DNA from: an uncultured Lachnospiraceae bacterium
GTDB taxonomy: Bacteria; Bacillota; Clostridia; Lachnospirales; Lachnospiraceae
Direction: 5' to 3'
Assembly (NCBI GenBank): GCA_910578885.1
Contig: CAJTSH010000005.1
Location: forward strand, 19,431 to 83,430
DNA: 64,000 nucleotides
Under the pieces are notes generated by a model that had not been told where the DNA came from, did not search any database, and saw only the letters and a list, made by a program, of their open reading frames with translations. Each line of letters begins with the position of its first letter. Position 1 is the stretch's first letter. The position numbers and the translations under genes were made by a program. This document shows, piece by piece, positions 44,565 to 53,662 of this stretch.

Positions 44565-45272
44565 CTATTCTGATTTACCGCTTTCTTTTCTTCCCGTGCA
44601 GAGCGCTGACTGATTACAGCCCGCACAGTCACCTGTCAGACAACCGGACGGAGCTGCAAGCGGTTTGCCTTTCGCCTCCATCTTATCTCTCACAATGTTC
44701 ATAACTGCCACCAGACAGGCCAATACAAGGAAAGCTCCCGGCGCCATAACGAAAATGGTAATCGGAGTAAACCATTCCAGAGAAAGAACCTGAATCCCAA
44801 ACAACTGACCTGCGCCCAAAATCTCACGGATAATACCGATACAGGTCAAACCAAAGGTAAATCCAAGTCCCATACCGATTCCGTCAAAGATAGAAGGTAC
44901 AATCGGATTCTTGGAGGCATAGCTCTCCGCACGTCCAAGGATAATACAGTTTACAACAATCAATGGAATATAGACACCGAGCTGATTTGCCAAATCCGGT
45001 GTATATGCCTTCATGATAAACTCAACCATTGTAACAAGCGATGCCACGATAACAATATACGCAGGCATCCTCACTCCGTTCGGAATTACCTTTCGGAATG
45101 CGGAAATCAATAAGTTTGCACAAACTAATACAACTGTCGTAGAAAGTCCCATTCCCAGTCCATTCATTGCTCCGGTCGTAACTGCAAGCGTCGGACACAT
45201 ACCAAGCATAAGTACAAAGGTAGGGTTTTCCTTAATAATACCATTATATAAACGTTCTAAATTCTTATTCAC
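44565..45272 (-). CDS. rnfE: RnfE membrane subunit
   Basis: 235 aa from a GTG at 45272 with AAGGAGGT upstream; the GTG shares one base with the rnfG TAG. Six membrane segments, with the conserved FVLMLGMCPTLAVTTGAMNG and ILGRAESYASKNP. The C-terminus is a cysteine-rich tail (GDCAGCNQSALC) unlike most RnfE and could bind a cluster (inference). Confidence 0.95.
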   Translation of the reverse strand: MNKNLERLYNGIIKENPTFVLMLGMCPTLAVTTGAMNGLGMGLSTTVVLVCANLLISAFRKVIPNGVRMPAYIVIVASLVTMVEFIMKAYTPDLANQLGVYIPLIVVNCIILGRAESYASKNPIVPSIFDGIGMGLGFTFGLTCIGIIREILGAGQLFGIQVLSLEWFTPITIFVMAPGAFLVLACLVAVMNIVRDKMEAKGKPLAAPSGCLTGDCAGCNQSALCTGRKESGKSE

Positions 45273-45883
45273 TATTGCGCACCTCCTTCCAAAATGCCGT
45301 GGAAGTATGTAATACAAGCATTTACACCGTTCGTCATCGCTCTTGAAGTGATGGTCGCACCGGAAATAGATTCAATCTCACTTTCCGCAGCCGGGGTCTG
45401 CTTTACAACCGAAAAGCTGTCTACCTGTTTATTCGCAAACTGACTGGAAAACTCTTCATTTTTCGCCTTGTCTCCAAGTCCCGGCGTCTCTGCAATACTG
45501 GTGATGGAATAACCGTTCACTGTGCCGTCATTTGTAATTCCCACCGAAAATGTGATATTCGCCTGACTTGCATCCTTTGCGGTCACGGTAATGACATACC
45601 CGATCTCATTGCCGCTCTTGTCCTTGGCAATCTGGACATCCTCGATCTCATCATTGTATCCGTTTTCCTCCATCAGCTTCACAGCTTCCTCTTCATCAAA
45701 GCCGCCATAGGCTTCAAAGCTCTCTGCGTCCGAGAACACCTGCTGAAATGCCGCCCGGGTCTTTGCCTCGTCAGCCGCCGCAATCGGGTCTTTGGTAATC
45801 CCATAGACAGCTCCCAAAACAAAGCCAAGAACTAAGGTGAATGCCGTCAAAATCAATGCGTCGTGCACAATTTTCTTATTCAT
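45272..45883 (-). CDS. rnfG: RnfG flavoprotein subunit
   Basis: 203 aa. One N-terminal membrane segment, then the extracytoplasmic FMN-binding domain with the covalent FMN motif SGAT in ESISGATITSRA near residue 175. It overlaps the rnfD stop by 8 bp and the rnfE start by 1 base. Confidence 0.97.
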   Translation of the reverse strand: MNKKIVHDALILTAFTLVLGFVLGAVYGITKDPIAAADEAKTRAAFQQVFSDAESFEAYGGFDEEEAVKLMEENGYNDEIEDVQIAKDKSGNEIGYVITVTAKDASQANITFSVGITNDGTVNGYSITSIAETPGLGDKAKNEEFSSQFANKQVDSFSVVKQTPAAESEIESISGATITSRAMTNGVNACITYFHGILEGGAQ

Positions 45884-46817
45884 GCTTCTTCCCCTCCTTT
45901 ACCTGACCAAAGGCTCTTGGAATTGTAATCTTCTCAATCATCGGTACAAGCAGGTTGCTTAAAATAATTGCAAAAGATACGCCTTCTGCATTTGCTCCAA
46001 AGCAGCGGAACAGACCAGTCAGGACACCAAGACAGACACCGAATAAAATCTTTCCTCCCGGCGTAATCGGAGATGTCACATAATCGGTCGCCATAAAGAA
46101 AGCGCCTAACATCAGACCGCCGCCGCAAAGCTGTGCCACGATATAATTTGCATCCAATCCATGTCCGCCAAATAGCAGCATAAAAATCACAAATGTCACA
46201 ATATACGTTCCGGGAATCCGAAGGTCAATCACGCCCATGAGAATCAGGAAAATTGCACCCAGCAAAATTGCAATCGTGCAAGTCTCACCGATTGTTCCTG
46301 CAGTTCTTCCAATCAGCATATCCATTGTATTGTATGCTTCGCCATTCCGTATCGCTGCAAGCGGCGTTGCCCCGGAATACGAATCAATCGTAAAATTCGT
46401 CATGTTTGCAGCAAACGCAATCAACAGGAAACATCTTGCTCCCAGCGCAGGATTCATAAAGTTTTGTCCCAGTCCGCCGAACAGACATTTCACAACGATA
46501 ATGGCAAATGCGCCGCCGATGACTGCCTGCCACCAAGGAAGTGTAGCCGGAAGGTTCAGTGCCAGAAGAAGTCCGGTCACTACCGCACTCAAATCTGTAA
46601 TCGTGCTCTTTTTATGTACAATCTTGTTGTATACCCATTCAGAAACAACGCAGGTTGCGATTGTCACCAAAATCAACACCAATGCTTTATAACCAAAATT
46701 GTAAATACCAAATATACTTGTCGGCAGCAATGCAATAATAACATAGAGCATGATTCTGCTGGTCGTATCTTTGGAACGTACATGTGGTGATGATGATACG
46801 TTGTATAACTCACTCAC
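45876..46817 (-). CDS. rnfD: RnfD membrane subunit
   Basis: 313 aa with about nine membrane segments. The covalent FMN motif SGATPLAAIRN lies near residue 160. Other family motifs are ALGARCFLLIAF and GPCTSPITPGG-type (YVTSPITPGGKI). Ion translocation is probably through RnfD with A and E. It starts 54 bp after rnfC. Confidence 0.97.
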   Translation of the reverse strand: MSELYNVSSSPHVRSKDTTSRIMLYVIIALLPTSIFGIYNFGYKALVLILVTIATCVVSEWVYNKIVHKKSTITDLSAVVTGLLLALNLPATLPWWQAVIGGAFAIIVVKCLFGGLGQNFMNPALGARCFLLIAFAANMTNFTIDSYSGATPLAAIRNGEAYNTMDMLIGRTAGTIGETCTIAILLGAIFLILMGVIDLRIPGTYIVTFVIFMLLFGGHGLDANYIVAQLCGGGLMLGAFFMATDYVTSPITPGGKILFGVCLGVLTGLFRCFGANAEGVSFAIILSNLLVPMIEKITIPRAFGQVKEGKKHE

Positions 46818-46871
46818 AGTAATCCACCTCTTTCTTAGTTTGTTAATTGTAATGCTTTTGTTCAGCCATTA

Positions 46872-48197
46872 CTACTTTTTCCTGCGGTCTGCAAGAATCT
46901 GCTTTTTCATCGTCTTAATAGATTGTGCCAGAGGCCGCTTTGCAGGACAGATAAAGCTGCAGCTTCCACACTCTACGCATTCCATTCCATGCCATTTATC
47001 AAAAGCATCCTTTTCACCATGCTGTGCAAACTTGGAAAGTCTGGACGGAACAATCTGCTCCGGACAGGCTTCCACGCATCTGCCGCAGTTGATACATGCG
47101 GTTGCCACATTTTCTGCTTCAGCCACCTCATCCTTAGTCATACAGAGCAGCGCCGATGTCGTCTTTGTCGTCGGAACATTTAAATCAAATAGTGCGAAGC
47201 CCATCATAGGACCACCGGAAATCACCTTCTCCGGCTGCCCTTTAAAGCCTCCCGCAGCATCCAGCAATTCCTGAAAACTGGTTCCCAGATAAAAAATGAA
47301 GTTACCCGGATCTTGTACCGCATCTCCTGTAACGGTGAATACACGGTTCATGACCGGTCTTCCCCGCTTTACTGCATTATATACAGCTACAACCGTTTCA
47401 ACGTTATCAACAATACAGCCTGCATCTGCCGGAAGCATCGTAGAATTGATAGAACGCTTGGTTACCGCATAGATTAACTGACGCTCTCCACCCTGCGGAT
47501 ACTTGGTCAAAAGCTCTGCCACTTCAATCCTCGGCTCGTCTTTTGTCAGTTCTTTTAATTTTGCAATGCAATCCGGCTTATTGTTCTCAATCGCAATCAC
47601 GCCTTTTGCGTTGGCAAACAATTGTAAAATGATACGCAGACCCTCTACGATCTTATCCGGATCGTCTAACATGATCCGGTAATCGGAAGTCAGATATGGC
47701 TCGCACTCTGCGCCATTTACAATAATATAATCGATCTTCTCCGGTTCCTTCGGAGATAACTTTACGTGTGTCGGGAATCCTGCGCCTCCCATACCGACAA
47801 CGCCTGCATCCCTTACCTTGGATATAATTTCATCCTTAGACAGTTTACTTACATCCGCTACTGTCTGGTATTCCATCTCCCGGAATAATCCGTCACTCTC
47901 AATCACAATGGAATTCACCATATCTCCGGTTGGAACACGCCTTGGCTCAATTGCCTTTACAGTACCTGACACAGAAGATGCAATCGGAGAAGATACAAAT
48001 CCACCCGCTTCCGCTATCATCTGACCTCTCAACACGGTATCGCCTACCGCTACAATCGGCTTCGCCGGCGCTCCGATATGCTGTGATAACGGAAATACCA
48101 GTTCACCTTTGGGTTGTAATAAACGTGAAGGCTTATCCTTCGATATATCCTTCCCTTCTGCGGGATGGACGCCACCTTTAAATGTTAAAAAACCCAT
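46872..48197 (-). CDS. rnfC: RnfC, NADH-binding subunit
   Basis: 441 aa from the ATG at 48197 (MGFLTFKGGVHPAEGKD), the normal RnfC start; GTGAGG is upstream and the longer frame adds 60 unrelated residues. The N-terminal barrel-sandwich domain is followed by the NADH/FMN Rossmann-like region with GMGGAGFPTHVK and NGAECEPYLTSDY. Two ferredoxin sets follow (CINCGRCVEACPEQ and CVECGSCSFICPAK). It is the first gene of the operon. Confidence 0.97.
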   Translation of the reverse strand: MGFLTFKGGVHPAEGKDISKDKPSRLLQPKGELVFPLSQHIGAPAKPIVAVGDTVLRGQMIAEAGGFVSSPIASSVSGTVKAIEPRRVPTGDMVNSIVIESDGLFREMEYQTVADVSKLSKDEIISKVRDAGVVGMGGAGFPTHVKLSPKEPEKIDYIIVNGAECEPYLTSDYRIMLDDPDKIVEGLRIILQLFANAKGVIAIENNKPDCIAKLKELTKDEPRIEVAELLTKYPQGGERQLIYAVTKRSINSTMLPADAGCIVDNVETVVAVYNAVKRGRPVMNRVFTVTGDAVQDPGNFIFYLGTSFQELLDAAGGFKGQPEKVISGGPMMGFALFDLNVPTTKTTSALLCMTKDEVAEAENVATACINCGRCVEACPEQIVPSRLSKFAQHGEKDAFDKWHGMECVECGSCSFICPAKRPLAQSIKTMKKQILADRRKK

Positions 48198-48266
48198 TTT
48201 TTGTGCCTCACTTTCTCTTCGTATTTGTACTTCACTTATGTAAAGCTGTGATAAAACACTGTTTTG

Positions 48267-48294
48267 ATTATAGCACAATTCTCCTGTAATGTAA
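48267..48294 (-). promoter_or_regulatory. Promoter of the rnfCDGEAB operon
   Basis: On the minus strand TTACAT (48289-48294), 16 bp, TATAAT (48267-48272). The leader is about 60 nt. Confidence 0.5.
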
Positions 48295-48489
48295 CACCTT
48301 TTGACAAAGTTTTTGTACATTTTTTTTACATGCCATCGATAAACGGCAAATACCAATTCCTGCCAGCTCCCAGACATAATTCAGGAAAAATTTGAAATAC
48401 AGCTTTCCTTAAGCTATACTATATGTATATTTTAGCGTATTTGAAAAATACCCGTATCCCAAATTTTTCCAGTATCCGAGGAGGCACAA
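48295..48489. other. Divergent intergenic region rnfC / yprB
   Basis: AT-rich, with a poly-T/poly-A tract near 48320-48330. No ORF, RNA motif or clear plus-strand promoter was recognised. Confidence 0.4.
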
Positions 48490-49605
48490 ATGAAAACCAG
48501 ACATGAAGAAATTCCATTTACTCCGCCGCATCCTTTGACGGCAGAACTTTTCACCGAAACTTCTATCTTTTTTGATATTGAAACCACCGGATTTTCTCCC
48601 AAACACACGAGCCTTTATCTGATTGGCTGTGCCAGAAGAAACGGTTCCTGTCTCTGTCTGGATCAGTTCTTTGCCGAATCTCCTACAGAAGAAAAAGCGA
48701 TTTTAAATGCTTTCTTAGAGCTGCTTCATACTTGTGATACCATTATTACATATAACGGCGCCGGCTTTGACGTACCTTATCTGAAAGCAAAATGCAGTCG
48801 GTATAATCTCACAGAAAATTTTACGGAATTTGAAATCATTGATATCTTCAAATCCGTTTCCAAGCTGAAACACATCCTGAATTTGGAAAACTGCAAACAG
48901 AAATCCATTGAAAAATTTCTGCATCTGACCAGAGATGATCTCTGTACAGGAGGAGAACTGATTCCGATTTATCAAACCTATACTAAGTCATTGGATGAGA
49001 GCCTCTTAAAACTGCTATTGCTCCATAATTATGAAGACGTATTAGGAATGACGGATTTGCTTCCAATGCTGTCCTATGCGCATCTCTTTGAAGGAAATTT
49101 TTGTGAAATCAAAGAAATCCGGCTGGACTCTGCAAAGACCTATGACAATAGCTTCGTAAAGGAACTTACGCTTACAATTACACCAAAATATCCGCTTCCC
49201 GAACCAATTACCTTCCGGTTAGATGAGCTTTATCTGTCCGGCAGACCGGATATACTTTCTCTCGTAATCCGGCTGTACGAGGGCGATTTGAAATATTTCT
49301 ATCCCAACTACAAAGATTACTACTACCTTCCCGATGAAGATGCGGCCATTCACAAAAGCGTTGCCGCCTATGTGGATAGGGAACACCGCATACAGGCAAA
49401 AGCCTCCACCTGCTATACGAAAAAGAGCGGGCTTTTTCTGCCGCAGTATAGTAACAATTTTATGACGCCTGCTTTTTACAAAAATTATGGCGAAAAAATA
49501 TCATATTTTATGTACACGGAAAGTTTTGCTTCGGACTATACCATTCTGAATAAATATGCCAAGCATATACTTACAATTCTATTTGAGGGGAAATCTTACC
49601 GATAA
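48490..49605 (+). CDS. YprB-like RNase H-fold 3'-5' exonuclease
   Basis: 371 aa. The first 190 residues match the YprB_RNaseH_2 domain: FFDIETTGFSPKHTSLYLIG supplies the first Asp-Glu pair, YNGAGFDVPYLKAK the second Asp, and DVLGMTDLLPM the late Asp. The last 170 residues have no motif I can name. In Bacillus yprB is next to a helicase (yprA); here it is alone with a downstream 75-aa gene. GAGGAGG precedes the ATG. The target nucleic acid is unknown. Confidence 0.85.
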   Translation: MKTRHEEIPFTPPHPLTAELFTETSIFFDIETTGFSPKHTSLYLIGCARRNGSCLCLDQFFAESPTEEKAILNAFLELLHTCDTIITYNGAGFDVPYLKAKCSRYNLTENFTEFEIIDIFKSVSKLKHILNLENCKQKSIEKFLHLTRDDLCTGGELIPIYQTYTKSLDESLLKLLLLHNYEDVLGMTDLLPMLSYAHLFEGNFCEIKEIRLDSAKTYDNSFVKELTLTITPKYPLPEPITFRLDELYLSGRPDILSLVIRLYEGDLKYFYPNYKDYYYLPDEDAAIHKSVAAYVDREHRIQAKASTCYTKKSGLFLPQYSNNFMTPAFYKNYGEKISYFMYTESFASDYTILNKYAKHILTILFEGKSYR

Positions 49606-49673
49606 TCTGCATATTTCGTATGTTTTTGTGAAACACTATGGAAAATAATCATGAGAAGCACAAGGAGGAAATC

Positions 49674-49901
49674 ATGAATAACGAAAATCCAAATGAAGTA
49701 ACAATTACTACTTATGATAAAATCATGTGTGCATGGCATAGCTGTATGCACCTTACGAAAGTATTTGAGAACCAGTTTCATGAAACATCTGATGACAATC
49801 CGGCAAAGAAACTGTTTGAAGAAGCTGCCAATGATATGGGGAAACATGCGGCTGCTTTCCGTGAATGGCTGTTAACACAGCAGAAAGGAAATTCAAAGTA
49901 A
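49674..49901 (+). CDS. Hypothetical helical protein, 75 aa
   Basis: The ATG at 49674 is preceded by AAGGAGG; the longer frame to 49638 has no site. The peptide starts MNNENPNEVTITTYDKIM, then two amphipathic helices (CAWHSCMHLTKVFENQF and NPAKKLFEEAANDMGKHAAAF). Cys and His residues (AWHSCMH) could bind metal. It is followed by a strong terminator. I do not recognise the family. Confidence 0.7.
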   Translation: MNNENPNEVTITTYDKIMCAWHSCMHLTKVFENQFHETSDDNPAKKLFEEAANDMGKHAAAFREWLLTQQKGNSK

Positions 49902-49945
49902 ATCTGCTGTTAGCAAATATAGATAGGATGATTTGTCATAATCAT

Positions 49946-50001
49946 AAAGTGTGCTTCACATTTTGAAACCGATAAAACCGGTAATGTGAAGCACACTTTT
50001 T
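49946..50001. terminator. Bidirectional terminator between the 75-aa gene and cheR
   Basis: AAAGTGTGCTTCACATT (49946-49962) and AATGTGAAGCACACTTT form a 17-bp perfect stem, with T runs on both strands. It serves the convergent transcripts. Confidence 0.9.
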
Positions 50002-50006
50002 GCCGC

Positions 50007-50783
50007 TTATTCCTTCTGGAAGAAAAAGGATTGTTTCCTCTTAAAATTCAATTCTTTGTAGTTCATAATCTGCTCTGTACTTCCAATAAAAAGCATTCCA
50101 TCTTTTCTGAGGGAAGCATGGAATTTGCGATAGATTTCATCCTTAGCTTCCTCAGTAAAATAAATGACCACGTTTCGGCATACAATCAGATTTATATCTT
50201 TTGGATATGCATCCTTCAAAAGATTATGCTCTTTGAATTCTACGCATTTTTTGATTTCATCTGAGATCTTGTAAGAATTTCCAACCTGCGTAAAATATTT
50301 CTTCTTAAACTCCGGCGGTACTGCCGCAATGCTCTTTTCGGAGTAGAGCCCCATTCTTGCTTTATCTAATACCTGCTTATCAATATCCGTAGCAATTATC
50401 CGAATATTAGAAAGCGGAACATGATTAGACAATGCCATAACAAGAGAATACGGTTCATCACCGGTTGAACATGCCGCACTCCAGATTTTCAGTTTTTTTC
50501 CAAAAAGCCGAATCAGCTCCGGAAAAACTTCCTTGTCCAGATACTTCCATTGCTCCGGATTCCGATAAAACTCTGATACATTAATCGTAAGGAAATTGAC
50601 GAACTGCTCAAATTTCTCTTTATCCTGTTTGATCAGCTTGATATACGCATCATAATCATCCAGTTTGTTCTTGGCAATCAGGGTATTGATCCGGCGGCGC
50701 ATCTGCTTCTCTTTATATGCATTTAAATCAATTGTGGTAAGAGCAAATACATCCTTTTTAAACTTCTCATAATTTTCTAACAT
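50007..50783 (-). CDS. cheR: CheR chemotaxis protein methyltransferase
   Basis: 258 aa. N-terminal helical domain, then the AdoMet domain with IWSAACSTGDEPYSLVMAL (GxSxGxE-type loop), ATDIDKQVLDKA and NLIVCRNVVIYF. It methylates glutamates of chemoreceptors, antagonised by CheB. No other chemotaxis gene is in the window, so the rest is probably elsewhere. An AAGGAGG lies 7 bases upstream. A hairpin-rich leader precedes it. Confidence 0.95.
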   Translation of the reverse strand: MLENYEKFKKDVFALTTIDLNAYKEKQMRRRINTLIAKNKLDDYDAYIKLIKQDKEKFEQFVNFLTINVSEFYRNPEQWKYLDKEVFPELIRLFGKKLKIWSAACSTGDEPYSLVMALSNHVPLSNIRIIATDIDKQVLDKARMGLYSEKSIAAVPPEFKKKYFTQVGNSYKISDEIKKCVEFKEHNLLKDAYPKDINLIVCRNVVIYFTEEAKDEIYRKFHASLRKDGMLFIGSTEQIMNYKELNFKRKQSFFFQKE

Positions 50784-50839
50784 GCATGGAACCTCCTTAA
50801 TGAAAAACGAAAAGCATACTAATCGAGTAAAAGAAATTT

Positions 50840-50940
50840 ATTCCCCTTCTCGCTGCGCGGGGCGCATGCAGCTTCTGCCGCTGCTTTCCTCATGTACCCC
50901 TGTGCATAAAACACCCACTGCTGCTATCAGTAGTGGGTGT
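50840..50940 (-). terminator. Terminator of the cmk-ispH-rpsA unit plus GC-rich hairpins before cheR
   Basis: ACACCCACT/AGTGGGTGT (50911-50940) encloses a short loop and on the minus strand is followed by TTTT, suiting the end of rpsA. Downstream, toward cheR, the GC-rich stretch has GCAGC/GCTGC around a 7-base loop and a CGC-GCA-GCG triloop hairpin (about 50855-50863), in the style of the repeats at 1-279. Confidence 0.7.
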
Positions 50941-51009
50941 CTGCTTTCAGCATAGGATATGCCTCTTGCCCTAATGCGTGAAAATATCTGAAGCCCTATA
51001 CAGAAATGA

Positions 51010-52128
51010 TTATTCCTCAGCTTCTTCCTCTACAGCTGCCTCTATATCTGCATCAGCAGCCTCATCATCTTCTTCCGGCTCAAGTAATGCCTTGATGCTC
51101 AGGCTGATTTTCTTATCTTCCTCATTGAAGTCTACAATCTTAGCCTCAATCGCTTCTCCAACCTTCAATACATCTGCCGGTTTCTCTACATGCACCTTGG
51201 AAATCTGAGATACATGCAATAATGCATCTACACCAGGCGCAAGCTCAATAAATGCACCAAAATCTGTCATACGTGCAACAACGCCTGTCACTACATTGCC
51301 AACTGCATATTTTTCAGCCGCGTTGTTCCAAGGATTATCCTCTTCAAACTTCATGCTGAGAGCAATCTTATTCTCGTTGATATCTTTGATAAATACCCTT
51401 ACCAAATCGCCAACCTTAAATACCTTCTTCGGATTCTCCACCCTGCCCCAGGACATCTCGGAAATATGAAGCAGTCCGTCTGCGCCTCCAAGATCTACGA
51501 ATGCACCGAAATCTGTCACATTCTTAATGGAGCCTTCTACGACATCACCCACATGGATTCTCTCAAATAATTCTCTCTGCTGCTCTGCCTTCTCAGCTAC
51601 CAGCAACTGTTTTCTGTCACCGATAATTCTTCTGCGGCGCGGATTGAACTCAGTAACCACAAAGGAAATCTCCTGTCCTTCATACTTATTCAGATCCTTC
51701 TCATAAGTATCGGATACCAGACTTGCCGGAATGAATACTCTTGCCTCATCGATTACAACACTTAAGCCGCCGGATAATACCTGTGCAACCTTCGCCGTCA
51801 GTACTTCCTGATTGTTAAATGCTTCCTCTAAGCGTTTGCTTCCCTTTTCAGCCGCCAGACGCTTGTAAGTCAACACAACCTGTCCTTCGCCGTCGTTCAC
51901 TTTGAGAACTTTAGCTTCCATCGTATCGCCTACGGAAACAACGGTGGTTAAATCAACATTTGCTTCATTCGTATATTCACTGCGTGTAATAATACCGTCT
52001 GACTTATAACCGATATTCAGAATAATCTCATCTGGTTTCACACCGATAACGACGCCTTCGACTACCTCTCCATTCCTTATTGTTTTAAATGATTCTTCTA
52101 ACATTTGTTCAAAACTCATTTCTGACAT
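51010..52128 (-). CDS. S1 RNA-binding domain protein (30S ribosomal protein S1 homologue)
   Basis: 372 aa from the ATG at 52128 with GAGGAGG inside ispH. Four S1 domains: about 15-90, 100-165, 185-255 and 270-340, with the last two the most canonical (ESVTDFGAFVDLGGADGLLHISEMSWGRV type). The acidic C-terminal tail ends EAVEEEAEE. In many clostridia this domain set is fused to IspH; here the genes overlap by 20 bp in different frames. Confidence 0.93.
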   Translation of the reverse strand: MSEMSFEQMLEESFKTIRNGEVVEGVVIGVKPDEIILNIGYKSDGIITRSEYTNEANVDLTTVVSVGDTMEAKVLKVNDGEGQVVLTYKRLAAEKGSKRLEEAFNNQEVLTAKVAQVLSGGLSVVIDEARVFIPASLVSDTYEKDLNKYEGQEISFVVTEFNPRRRRIIGDRKQLLVAEKAEQQRELFERIHVGDVVEGSIKNVTDFGAFVDLGGADGLLHISEMSWGRVENPKKVFKVGDLVRVFIKDINENKIALSMKFEEDNPWNNAAEKYAVGNVVTGVVARMTDFGAFIELAPGVDALLHVSQISKVHVEKPADVLKVGEAIEAKIVDFNEEDKKISLSIKALLEPEEDDEAADADIEAAVEEEAEE

Positions 52129-52966
52129 TAGTTTGAACCTCCTCAATAATTTTATTTGGGGTAGAAGCCCCTGCGGTAATACCTACGTTATCAATGGATT
52201 GTAATTTTTGCAAATTCAAATCATCTAAAGTTTGTATATAGTAAGTATTTTCACATTCTTTTTTACATATTTCAAATAGCTTCTGCGTATTGGAGCTGCT
52301 CTTGCCGCCAATGACAATCATGGCATCCGATTGCCTTGCCAACTCAGCTGCTTCCTTCTGTCTCGTCTCCGTCGCATTGCAGATAGTATTTAAAACAATT
52401 ATATCATAACCTTTTTCTCTTATAATTTCAACTAAATCTTGAAATTTATTGTAGTTAAATGTCGTTTGACTTACAATACAGAGCCTTTTCTCCCCATTTA
52501 TGGAAAAATTTAGTGCTTCTTCCTCACAATTTATGACTGTTGTATGCTTCGGATCACACCATCCGCGTATTCCTTCCACCTCCGGATGGCTGCAATTGCC
52601 AATGATTACGATATGATATCCTTTCTTGGTGTATTCCTCCACATAGCGATGGATTTTCAACACGAACGGGCAGGTAGCATCAACAATCTCAAATCCTTTT
52701 TCTGTCAATTTCTCATAAATTCCCTTTGCAACACCATGAGAGCGGATGACAACTGTCCCTCTTTCATAAGCAGTCAGATCTGCATGTTCTTCTATGACGG
52801 CGACGCCTTTTCTCTTCAGATCCTCCACAACCTCTTCGTTATGGATAATCGGTCCGTAGGTATAGATTCCCCCGGATTCTTTTTCAATCTGCTCATATAC
52901 CGTATCCACGGCCCGTTTTACACCGAAGCAGAAACCGGCTGTCTTTGCTGTTGTAACCTTTCTCAT
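52109..52966 (-). CDS. ispH: 4-hydroxy-3-methylbut-2-enyl diphosphate reductase IspH
   Basis: 285 aa. The last step of the non-mevalonate isoprenoid pathway, giving IPP and DMAPP. 4Fe-4S cysteines are in TAGFCFGVKRAV, VDATCPFVLK and LNTICNATETRQ; the catalytic site His and TExR-like motifs are HSHGV, CSHPEVEG and the SSSNT loop. It is between cmk (ATGA overlap) and the S1 gene. See the finding on the stop context. Confidence 0.97.
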   Translation of the reverse strand: MRKVTTAKTAGFCFGVKRAVDTVYEQIEKESGGIYTYGPIIHNEEVVEDLKRKGVAVIEEHADLTAYERGTVVIRSHGVAKGIYEKLTEKGFEIVDATCPFVLKIHRYVEEYTKKGYHIVIIGNCSHPEVEGIRGWCDPKHTTVINCEEEALNFSINGEKRLCIVSQTTFNYNKFQDLVEIIREKGYDIIVLNTICNATETRQKEAAELARQSDAMIVIGGKSSSNTQKLFEICKKECENTYYIQTLDDLNLQKLQSIDNVGITAGASTPNKIIEEVQTNVRNEF

Positions 52967-53634
52967 ATTCCTGCTTTTTCCTTACATATTCTCTTGATCT
53001 CTGCCACTACGCCGTCAATATCCATATTTGATGAATCTACAAGAACTGCATCATTTGCCTGCTTTAGCGGTGATATCTCCCGATGCATGTCGCGGTAATC
53101 GCGTTCCTCAATATCTTTTTCAATCTCCTTTAATTCACAGGAGACGCCCTTTGCCATCAGCTCGTCAAACCGTCTCTTCGCCCTGGTTTCTACACTTGCT
53201 GTCAGATAGATTTTTACTTGTGCGTTAGGAAGCACACAAGTGCCGATATCCCGTCCGTCCATTATGACATCCGTCTTCTCTGCAATCTCCTGCTGTAATT
53301 CCACCAGCTTCGTGCGTACAGCGGAGTAAACACTGGTCACACTCGCCATATGCCCAATCTCCTCACTGCGGATCTTTCCGTTAACATTGACGCCGTTTAA
53401 GATTACCTGCTGCTCACCATTTTCATAGGAAATGGTGATTTCCACATTCCGGCACTCTCTGCTGATTTTTTCCTCATTTTCGGCATCCACCTGATGTTCC
53501 AGAAAATACAGCGCCATCGCACGGTACATTGCGCCTGTGTCTATATAAACGTAAGAAAGTTCCTCTGCCAATTTTTTGGCAATCGTACTTTTTCCGGCGC
53601 CTGCCGGTCCGTCAATCGCAATATTGATACTCAT
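52963..53634 (-). CDS. cmk: Cytidylate kinase
   Basis: 223 aa from the ATG at 53634 (MSINIAIDGPAGAGKS) with GGAGGG upstream. Walker A is GPAGAGKST; the CMP motifs YIDTGAMYRAMAL and MDGRDIGTCVLP are present. It phosphorylates CMP and dCMP. The conserved cmk-ispH-S1 order is typical of clostridia. Confidence 0.97.
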   Translation of the reverse strand: MSINIAIDGPAGAGKSTIAKKLAEELSYVYIDTGAMYRAMALYFLEHQVDAENEEKISRECRNVEITISYENGEQQVILNGVNVNGKIRSEEIGHMASVTSVYSAVRTKLVELQQEIAEKTDVIMDGRDIGTCVLPNAQVKIYLTASVETRAKRRFDELMAKGVSCELKEIEKDIEERDYRDMHREISPLKQANDAVLVDSSNMDIDGVVAEIKRICKEKAGI

Positions 53635-53662
53635 GATTCCCTCCATTCTATTCCATGCACGA

